Positions 56,391 to 64,000 of a stretch of 64,000 nt of DNA are shown here, in pieces. The notes below the pieces were generated by a model that was not told the origin of the DNA, did no database searches, and worked only from the letters and a program-made list of their open reading frames with translations. The translations under genes were made by a program, and so were the position numbers. The stretch's first letter is position 1; each line of letters opens with the position of its first letter. The stretch spans positions 1,073,677 to 1,137,676 of the forward strand of contig VZQC01003052.1 of NCBI GenBank assembly GCA_009823505.1. Reading direction: 5' to 3'. Source of the stretch: Rhizomys pruinosus (taxonomy: Eukaryota > Chordata > Mammalia > Rodentia > Spalacidae).

Positions 56391-57277
56391 CTAAGATAAT
56401 AAAGAGGCTAAAACCAATACCTTCTCAAATGAAGGCCGCATCACTTGTCCCCAGATTTTGAATTATAGCTTTGAAAAGGAAAAGGAAGTGGGGGGGGGGT
56501 CATTGTCACATACCAGCAATAGGCAGATAATACTTAGGGCTCACCCAAATTGGTTACATTTGGACTGTCCATGTGATCACTGGAAGTAAAACCTAATTTT
56601 TCTTAAAAATATTAAAAGTAACATGTGCAAAGTATAACAGACATATAAAACAGTGTTAGTCTGCATGGGTAACTCAATATTTATATATGTTTGTTTCACT
56701 TAAGGCTGTAACAAGGTATATAGTACTTGCTAGGTAGAACACAATTTCTTGTATATGACATAATTACATTATAGAATTCTTAAAAGTGAACAGTACTTCA
56801 TGCATACACTCATAAACAAGGCTCTAATAAATAAATGTGGCGATGGCAGTTTATAAAGGTTGTACTGAGCAGAGACACATACATTGCTATCATACACAGA
56901 CAGATCTTAATATGCCGTTTAACAATATCATACTCATACATACATTTATCCACACATTCATCCAAGAGATTTTTATCCTAGTGCTTGTACTGAACAGTCA
57001 CATACATTGGGGGAACCTCCCCCTTTTTTTTTTTTTAGAAATATTATTTAAGGCATGCAGCTCTAATTAATTGCACTGCCAGGGCTGAGATGGCTAATAC
57101 AGTTTCCTTATCATGCTGGCATTGACGTCTTGCACCTTTGGTTCTAAAACTATGAACTTACTGAAATATTTTAACAAGTGATGGGAAACAATTATATATA
57201 ATGAAAGAACTGACAATACCAACAGTATTTAGGCTGTTTCATTGAAGGGAGGAGATTGCAGGGGAAGCCATGTGCCA
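56391..57277 (-). repeat. Dispersed segment shared with the provirus interior
   Basis: Its first ~85 bases match the reverse complement of 24901-24986 and its last ~45 ('ggctgtttcattgaag' to 'aagccatgtg') match 24272-24305 plus upstream bases. This is a complete copy of the sequence interrupted by the gap at 24306-24900. It may be ERV interior or an independent repeat. Confidence 0.75.
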
Positions 57278-57540
57278 CTGTCCAAGTGCCACAGTATGAA
57301 TGAATCTACGGATTTTTAAAATGGTCTCTGCTCAAAAGGATGGTGACACAGGTGTCAGAAGCCTGGTTAAGTAAGAGAAAAGAAAAAAAAGCATCTGTTA
57401 GTGAACCCCTAAGGGTCAAAAATCAGGTCTTCAGAGGTCTGGAAACAAGAAAAAAACTGGAAAGGAAATTTTAGTTATAATACCAGTGAAGAAAATAATT
57501 TGAACAGATGAGAAAGAAAACCAGAAAAGAAAACCTTCAG

Positions 57541-57692
57541 ATGCTGGGTGTGGTGGCACATGCTTAGCACTCTGTAGGCAGAGGCAGGTGGATTTTTGTG
57601 AGTTCAAGACCAGTCTGGTCTACAGAGTGAGTTCGAGGACAGCTGGGGTTACAGGGAGACCCTGTCTTGACCAAAAAAAAAAAAAAAAAAGG
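57541..57692 (+). mobile_element. B1 SINE
   Basis: Forward B1 with one small deletion ('catgcttagcactctgtagg') and an A tail. Confidence 0.92.
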
Positions 57693-57954
57693 ATTTCTGA
57701 ATACAGTGGGATTTATAAAGAAAACCAATGAAATGGAAAATGGCAAATTCTAAAATAATCCCATAAAATTAGGTAAAAGTCTTGTAAACAAAATATAAAA
57801 ATAAACCAAAAACAAAACATTTGTTAGAAAGCCAGATGATATAAAAATCTCAAACAAAAGCCTGTAAAAAAGTTAACTATCCATACAAAAGTAAAAATGG
57901 AAAATTGATTGTTTTGAAACAGATGAAAAAACATTAAAAACAAAACTCTGTTTA

Positions 57955-58180
57955 GTTACCATGGAAACGGCAAACAGCCAAGACTGCTTTCACATGGACA
58001 AGATGGCGGCTGAGGAACTGGTGTGGCCTTGGTACCAGGGAAACTATAAACGTGGTCAAGATGGTAGTTGAGGAGCGTTGCAGATCTTGGCACCATGGAA
58101 ACGGCAAACATGTGGTCAAGATGGCCACTGTGAAGGAGTGGGTGTGGTTTAGTGCAGCTACCATGGAAACAGAGCATGTG
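57955..58180. repeat. Degenerate tandem repeat with RFX-like and YY1-like motifs
   Basis: Four copies of an 'accatggaaac'-type motif at 57955, 58031, 58089 and 58157 (spacing 76, 58 and 68). The first, 'gttaccatggaaac', fits the RFX X-box. Three 'caagatgg' motifs follow at 57999, 58057 and 58117; the first, 'caagatggcggc', fits YY1. It lies about 700 bases from an LTR of the 56-59 kb ERV family and could be an enhancer-type array of that element. Confidence 0.7.
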
Positions 58181-58705
58181 CAGACACAGTCTCACCGCTC
58201 CTGTTCTTATGGCGGGAAAGGCCATAGTAAAAGGAAAGAAAAAAGAAGAGGAAAAAGAAGCCTGGATTTAGGGTGCAGCCCTTACTGCAGAAATCTGCCA
58301 AGGCTACAGGAAGGTGGGTCTGGAGAGATGGATCAGAGCACATGGGGTGGGGGAGGGAAGCAAAGCAGAGTGGAGCAGGGAAACTCAGCTTTGGAAGTAC
58401 TTTTGAGTACTAAGGAAGCGTACTTTCTTAAACTCAGAAGTACAGACTGGACCTACATGCCTGTGAGCCCATCGTCCTGGGGGCACAGGGGAGGACAATT
58501 CAGTGGGACCCTAGGTGCAGTTTCAGCATCCTGAGACTGCAGAAAGGGGTCGGAGCATGGCAGACTCGGGAACCCAGTTGAGATAGTCTGCAAACCTCAG
58601 TGGATTCAAAATGGCGTGGCGGGCTAAGGCTGAGAAAAAAAGAGAGAGCATAAAGAAAGCCCGAGGGGCAGAAATGGGGAGAGAAGGGGTAAGGGAGGGA
58701 GAAAG

Positions 58706-58707
<2 letters not shown>

Positions 58708-58755
<48 letters not shown>
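58708..58755. repeat. (GA)n microsatellite
   Basis: About 23 GA units. Long frames across it are artefacts. Confidence 0.96.
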
Positions 58756-58757
<2 letters not shown>

Positions 58758-58869
58758 CATTGTGAAACGTGGAGGATGGTTCTCTGGAGAAATACGCTTC
58801 TGGCAAGTTTCCAGGGGTTTCCAAAAGAAAGGGGGTTCTTTGGGGGGGGGGTGATATCTTGACCCCCGG

Positions 58870-58887
58870 AACAGAATCATGGCACCA
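58870..58887 (-). promoter_or_regulatory. Possible primer binding site, tRNA-His-like
   Basis: On the minus strand, directly after the LTR end, stands 'tggtgccatgattctgtt'. It agrees at 14 of 18 positions with the complement of the histidine tRNA 3' end. Position and TGG start fit a decayed retroviral primer site, but the LTR does not end in the usual CA. Confidence 0.45.
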
Positions 58888-59168
58888 TTATATTAGGTTA
58901 TAAAGGCGTGAATCCCCTGATTAAAAGGCACATGAGACTTAAGAAGTCACTCTGGGAACATGATTTACTTCCAGTGGAACTCCCAGAGTGGGCCACCTGC
59001 TAGCGTGTGGTGAAACAAGAGCAGGGGCAAGATGGCGACTGGGGTCCACCAATTTATAGCCATGGGGCGGGACCTCAAGTACAGGGGAAGAGGTCAGAAG
59101 ACTTACAGCCTCTGGAGGAAGTGGACATCTGTGTGTCCCTTGGGATTCTGGGAAGTCCAGACCTAACA
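58888..59168 (-). repeat. LTR-like repeat, copy B
   Basis: On the minus strand it runs from 'tgttaggtctggac' to 'taacctaatataa'. It has a TATA-like 'ggctataaattgg' and 'cgccatcttgcccctg' shortly downstream. On the plus strand the latter reads 'caagatggcgac', a strong YY1-type site near the presumed transcription start. Confidence 0.7.
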
Positions 59169-59199
59169 TTTTTGTTAAGGTTAATTGAGGTTCTGGGTG

Positions 59200-59529
59200 T
59201 TACCGGCTAGGGAATACTTTCAGGACAGCAGTCTCCTGGGATGGGTCTGGATCTTATTGACCATCCTGCTTCCCTGAGAAGCAATGAAGACTAATCTTCC
59301 TCTTGCAGAATGTACACTCATTGGAGTCTAATCTCTAGGTCTCTATGGCCTCTCTGATCCAGAGAACCGGTGACTTACTAGACCTGCAGAACACTTTTGA
59401 GAGGTGATTCATCATACCCTGAGTCCTAGTGGCCAAAATATCAGCTGTCATCTTAACCCTTTTACCCTCGTGGGTTTTGGCCTCCAAGAGTGGTTGTTTA
59501 ACACCAGTCTTGAAGAAAAGTTTGGACTT
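59200..59529. repeat. Left arm of a large inverted repeat
   Basis: 'ccggctagggaatactttca' to 'gaaaagtttggactt' is the reverse complement of 63010-63360. Arms differ by a few substitutions and an 18-T insertion in the right arm (near 63160). Spacer is about 3.5 kb. Confidence 0.9.
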
Positions 59530-59735
59530 GGGCTGGAGAGATAGCCTAGCGGTTAAGAGCACCGACGCTCTTGCAGAGGACCCGGGTTCGATCCCCAGCA
59601 CCCACATGGCGGCTAAGAACCGTCTGTAACTCCAATTCCAGGAGAACTCCAGTTCCAGGGGAATCCGAGACCCTCTTCTGACCTCCGCGGCATTGCACGA
59701 CACGGGTGCAAGCAAGTACATTATAAATGCCTCAT
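59530..59735 (+). mobile_element. B2 SINE abutting the inverted repeat arm
   Basis: Begins 'gggctggagagatagcctag' immediately after the arm; tail shortened ('gcaagcaagtacattataaa'). Absent from the other arm. Confidence 0.92.
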
Positions 59736-59892
59736 ATTCAAAAGTTGTTCCATGAGGGCTTGGGGAAAGAGGCACAGGTGGGTGAGGGGAAAAACAGTCT
59801 ACTTTCTTTGGAGTTGTCCTATTTTGGCTCCCAGTCTGTTAACGTTGTTTCCCATAATGGGTTGACAGCTTTCCAAGTGATACCTTTTTTTT

Positions 59893-60165
59893 ATTTTTCT
59901 TTTTTTTGTGTGTTTTTTTTTTTTTTTTTTTTTTTTTTGCATGTAGGTTTGTGCCACCAGTGTCGTGCAAATGCCCGCGGAGGTCAGAAGACGGGTCTCG
60001 GATTCCCATGTGAATTGGGAAGTTTTCTCTGGAATTGGATGTTGTTAGTTATAGACGTTCTTTATTACCGCCATGTGGGTGCTGGGGATCTAACCGTGGG
60101 GTCCTCTGCAAGACGTGGTTTCGCATTCTTAACCGCTGTGCGCGCTACTCTCCTCCGCCCCCCAG
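59893..60165 (-). mobile_element. B2 SINE with dense single-base insertions
   Basis: A reverse B2 recognisable end to end, but extra bases occur roughly every 5-10 positions ('gtgccaccagtgtcgtgcaa', 'gatctaaccgtggggtcc', 'cgctactctcctccgcccc'). Neighbouring young copies have almost none. The pattern resembles single-read long-read error rather than evolutionary decay. Confidence 0.85.
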
Positions 60166-60169
60166 TGAT

Positions 60170-62990
60170 AGTGATACCTTTTAGTAATACAAACCCAAAG
60201 GACAAGCAATTTGGATGTTACTAGGCCATTTAGGCATGTACCACCTATTATGTCAAAGTTAAGTTGTGAGCATAGACACCGATGCTTGGATGGCATGATA
60301 ATCAGCAAACTGTGGTTTCTCTATAAAAGGTTTTGCGGTGACAAGTTCTAACTTGAGTTATAACATCCTCTAACCACTAGAGGACATATAGCTTATGTGG
60401 CATCCCACTGTGAGTTATTCCTCCAGGAGAGAGGTAATTGCCAATTAGATTTGGGACATCAGCTAGTACCACTTGGCTGCCACCGTTTTTGCCACAGTAA
60501 TCTCCAGGCTGTTGAGGTTTGTAGCTGAATCTGACAGAGGAGTCTTGCTTGTCTCAGGGAGACCCAATATTTTGCTGTATTGCTTTAGGGCCTTTGGTAA
60601 CGTGGCGCGGGCCGGCATCGAGGCCAGGTGGTATCGCGAGCAAGTGAGGCGGGGCGCAGAACAGGGGTGGCAGGGCGAAAGACAGGCTGCAGCATACAGG
60701 AACTGATGGGCCTGGTCCGGGATAGATCCACTGAGACGGCAAAAGGCGGGTATAACTGGTGGGGAGGTGGGGCGGTTGGAAGCCGGTAGCCAACAGCGCC
60801 TAGGCCTGTCTAATTCAGGCTGATGTCTAGAACGCTGTCCTGTTGTAGTAATAGATTTTGCTGCAATTATACACGCTTATACTATACACCTTTTATACTG
60901 TAGGATGTTGTTAGATCCAGAGGCCCATTGAAATGCAGAGACAACTAAGACAGGTGGTGCCCAGGATCCTGCACTACCAGGCCAGCCTTGGGCTATGCTA
61001 AAATAAGGCACATCACCATTTATTCCGGAGAGAATCTGCAGCCTTTTTGGAAAAGCCAGACTCCCGAAACTCCGGCAGACTGTGCGCTATACCCACCCCC
61101 ACTTTTGTTACCCCCATGTCCAGCTCCCACCTTCTCCCTTAATTAAATCTCCCAGTCAAGATGCCATTACTGTGCTTGCGTTTTTGTTTTTCCGTTCGTT
61201 CCCCTGAGGCTAGCCCCGGCTACCTCGGGAAGAGGAAAATCTGGGGCGCCGAAGGAGCGGAGAAACTAAAGCGCGGGCCTTCATTGGGGGGTGGCGGGTA
61301 GTGATGCCGGCAGCCGAGAACGTTATCATTTCTAGTGAATGGGCTCTAGGATAATTATCCATTTCACAGGGCCTAGGGTCTACGTCCAATTAAAATAAAA
61401 CAGGGTAGTGTAGGTATACAGGTTATAGAAAATTACCACTATAACAATTGGCTCAAATTTACAGTTAGGGAAGGACATACATTGGTTTCTTTTTGTCAGA
61501 TTAAAGGGGAGAGTGGTAGGAAGGTTTCTCAGTGTCCGGAAGGTAAACTTCGTTAGGCCCCATTATAAACAGTGATACCCCAAACTAGTTTCAGAGAAGA
61601 TGCTCAGTGGTCTGGGACGGGCAGCGGAGGGCCGCTGGCTGGGAATAGGGGCACAGGGTGGGCAGCCCGCGGCTGGCAGGGCCCAAACAGCCAGCCCTGC
61701 AGTAACCAGATCAGGCGGCGATGGGGGGCAAAGCAGGGGAGGGGTCGGAATGGGTGAACCGGGGGGCGGGAACAGAAAATGGGCCGCCCCGGGGATCGGT
61801 GCGAGAGCCGCACACAAAAATGGGTTAAAAGGGAGCTATAGGGAGTGGGACAACAGAGGGTGCCAGTGGGGTGATGCCCAGGACAGAAAGGGACACGGAC
61901 GCCAACCCCCCTCGTGGGTTTTAAGTGTGGATGGGGTTTGACCTTATAGATGCCTACGGATTGGATGACAACAGACCCATCAAACAGGAATGCATCGGTC
62001 AGTAATGCGGTCAGGAAAATTGACCCCATAACGGTGGCGCAGTGACGGGTAGGCCACGGAGGGGGGAAGGAAAGGAAGTCGTAAGTTCTGCGGTGAACGT
62101 GGCCCGCGGATTGGAAGAGAAGCACGGGGGGCGAAGGGGAGAGTGAGATAGGCCGAAAAGGTAGAGAGAGACCAGGTGGGGACGGTAACCCTAAGTTACA
62201 AAAGGAGAAATTTAACAACAGGGGGGAGGCCCAAGGGTTCTCCAGGGTCGCAGGACCAGGTGCACCAAAACCGGACAATAAATGGAACGAAATTGTGACA
62301 TTTCACGAAGCCTGAACATATCCGAGACTGTGGGGGAGAATAGCGTCGGGAGAAGGGGGTAGTACTCTGCTAACGAACCTAAATTAAAGTTACATCAGAG
62401 ACAAGTTGCTCTTTAAAGCTATATGTATGGACTATGACCTGCGCTGATTTTGGGACAGGGTTATAGTCATTTAAGCTTAGTTCCTTTACATTGTTCCTAC
62501 AAGTAAAAAGAAAGTGTTACAACTGTGATGTTGTATAATTCAGAAACATATAGAGAGCCAGGTGGTACCTTAACCCAATACAATTATAACAATTAAACCA
62601 AGAACATTTTACTTCCCATTATGTTCAAACGGGAGAGCATTGGCACCAAAACCTACACCCAAAGGGAAAGAAGCCTACCAAACCCATTTTGTCACTAGGC
62701 CTCGTAAATATCATAGACTATGGTGTAGAAAGACTTGGGCAGAATATTGTTTATGGGAAAGAGTAGTACTGTCAGGGCGGGTGAAAAGAAAGAACGAAGA
62801 AGAAGCGGGGTCATCTCAAAAGTTCCAAGAGACAGCGAAACTAGTTGGTATGCCTTCCGCGCGGGCGGGGAGCCGGACGCCAAGTGGGAGCAAGAAGAGA
62901 AGACGCGGAGAATTGTGGGAGTGAGGTAAGCTGTAAACTCGCTGACCAGCTAGAGCTGGGGATAATGAAGCCAAAAATTGCAGGGTAGGG
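60170..62990. other. CpG-rich unclassified stretch, doubtful sequence quality
   Basis: About 2.8 kb between the arms of the inverted repeat. It holds no recognisable SINE and far more CG dinucleotides than the rest of the window (for example 60600-60670, 61200-61320, 61600-62150). Open frames such as 62640-62924 and 61604-62278 (minus) show no domain. It could be ERV interior or a CpG island, but the neighbouring noisy B2 suggests it is an uncorrected patch. Confidence 0.4.
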
Positions 62991-63009
62991 GACTTGGTTT
63001 TGGCTGCCT

Positions 63010-63360
63010 AAGTCCAAACTGTTCTTCAAGACTGGTGTTTAAACATCACCATCTGGAGGCCAAAACCCACGAGGGTAAAAGGGTTAAGATGACAGCTGAT
63101 ATTTTGGCTACTAGGACTCAGGGTATGATGAATCACCTCTCAAAAGGTTCTGCATGAGGTTTTTTTTTTTTTTTTTCTCTAGTAAAAGTCACCGGTTCTC
63201 TGGATCAGAGAGGCCATAGAGACCTAGAGATTAGACTCCAATGAGTGTACATTCTGCAAGAGGAAGATTAGTCTTCATTGCTTCTCAGGGAAGCAGGATG
63301 GTCAATAAGATCCAGACCCATCCCAGGAGACTGCTGTCCTGAAAGTATTCCCTAGCCGGT
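63010..63360. repeat. Right arm of the large inverted repeat
   Basis: Reverse complement of 59200-59529. It ends at 'attccctagccggt', exactly before the single n at 63361. Confidence 0.9.
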
Positions 63361-63361
63361 N

Positions 63362-63636
63362 GAGAGATAGGGGTGAATCATGAGACTACAGGAATATAGT
63401 CTGGACTCCTAATTGATCAACATGCCTGTGCATACAAGCTTCTCCAACTGGACTATGGGAACCTTGGGTTGTTCAAAATTTGGACATAGATACTTGCAAA
63501 ATGCACCAATTACCTAATTGTACGGCAAACTGAGCAACATCAATGTTATCTGAAAACAACTGTGTTCTTATATTGTAGAATCCCTTAAAAATAAACAAAT
63601 TATAATAAAAAAAAATAAAAATAAAAAAGGACCTGA
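63362..63636. other. Unclassified sequence and A-rich tract
   Basis: No repeat recognised up to about 63580; then an A-rich stretch ('aaaaaaaataaaaataaaa') precedes a B2. Confidence 0.4.
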
Positions 63637-63878
63637 GGGCTGGAGAGATGGCCTAGCAGTTAAGAGTGCCGGCTCTTGCAGAGGACTCAGGATTGATCCC
63701 CAGCACCCACATGGCAGCTTCTGGCTGAGAACCATCTGTGATTCCAATTCCAGGAGAACTCCAGTTCCAGGGGAATCCGACACCCTCTTCTGACCTCTGT
63801 GGCATTGCACAACACGGGTGCACAAACCTACATGCAGAGTACGTTCATACACATAAATAAATAAAAATTTTAAAAAAA
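63637..63878 (+). mobile_element. B2 SINE
   Basis: Forward B2, small deletion after the A box, A-rich tail. 'aaaaaggacctga' on the left and 'aaaaaagtccctga' on the right are the target duplication. Confidence 0.94.
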
Positions 63879-63887
63879 GTCCCTGAG

Positions 63888-64000
63888 CCGGGCATGGTGG
63901 TGCACGCCTTTAGTCCTAGCACTTGGGAAGCAGAGGCAGGCGGATCTTTGTGAGTTCAAGGCCAGCCTGGTCTACAGAGCAAATTCCAGGACAGCTGGGG
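63888..64000 (+). mobile_element. B1 SINE, cut by window edge
   Basis: 'gagccgggcatggtggtgca' onward, running off the window at 'caggacagctgggg'. Confidence 0.96.

Noticed and set aside
58052..58534. 160-codon plus-strand frame
   Set aside because: Begins inside the degenerate tandem array; no domain, no codon-usage signal or splice context. Likely chance.
61604..62278. 224-codon minus-strand frame, Pro/Ser-rich
   Set aside because: Lies in the CpG-rich doubtful patch where stops are rare because of composition; no recognisable domain and suspected indel errors.
62640..62924. 94-codon plus-strand frame, basic
   Set aside because: Same low-confidence patch; no family recognised.
59200..63360. 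The whole 59.2-63.4 kb block as one long read-through palindrome (missed adapter)
   Set aside because: I compared parts of the spacer with the reverse complement of its mirror position and saw no consistent match, so only the outer arms are inverted repeats.

Overview
This window looks like non-coding genomic DNA from a muroid rodent. It is packed with B1 and B2/B3 SINEs and also holds B4/ID-type SINEs, rodent L1, URR1-like hAT fossils and endogenous retroviral LTRs. The SINE subfamilies differ from the usual Mus and Rattus consensus forms: B1 copies typically read 'ctacagggagaccctg' and B2 copies 'ggcctagcggttaagagc'. That suggests a cricetid, spalacid or similar lineage, but the species cannot be fixed by eye. 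I found no intact protein-coding gene, CRISPR array, rRNA or free-standing tRNA gene. Nearly all reading frames of 60 codons or more fall inside SINEs, microsatellites, N-runs or decayed transposons. The window is probably intergenic or intronic.

Layout. 1-5.4 kb: SINEs, a 17-copy 31-bp minisatellite (1543-2071) and an old L1 fragment. 5.46-11.35 kb: a nearly full-length but heavily mutated L1 with ORF1 and ORF2 remnants and a B2 inserted in ORF2. 11.5-18.5 kb: dense SINE clusters. 18.95-19.36 kb: a URR1-like element. 19.95-20.49 kb: sequence resembling a minus-strand 3' UTR. 20.59-27.84 kb: a gammaretrovirus-like (ERV1) provirus with two LTRs, a proline-type primer binding site, a broken gag start, a polypurine tract and a 4-bp target duplication inside a B1 element. 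28.1-30.4 kb: a rodent repeat whose ~340-bp ends are direct repeats. 30.4-46.4 kb: the least repetitive part, mostly unique sequence with scattered SINEs. 46.5-47.7 kb: an L1 fragment split by a solo LTR, itself split by a B1. 50.0-50.4 kb: a second URR1-like copy. 52.3-53.2 kb: a nearly perfect palindrome ending at an N gap. 54.8-55.1 kb: a fold-back flanking a degenerate minisatellite. 56.1-63.4 kb: remnants of another ERV family, a tandem array with RFX-like and YY1-like motifs, a large inverted repeat, and a CpG-rich stretch whose B2 copy shows unusual indel noise.

Function and reliability. No genes act together here. The biology lies in the order of transposon insertions, many datable by target-site duplications, and in possible regulatory motifs inside LTRs. 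Several odd structures touch N characters (20495, 22185, 24306-24900, 53181-53339, 55335, 63361) and may be assembly artefacts. SINE boundaries are by-eye estimates, good to about 5-15 bases.
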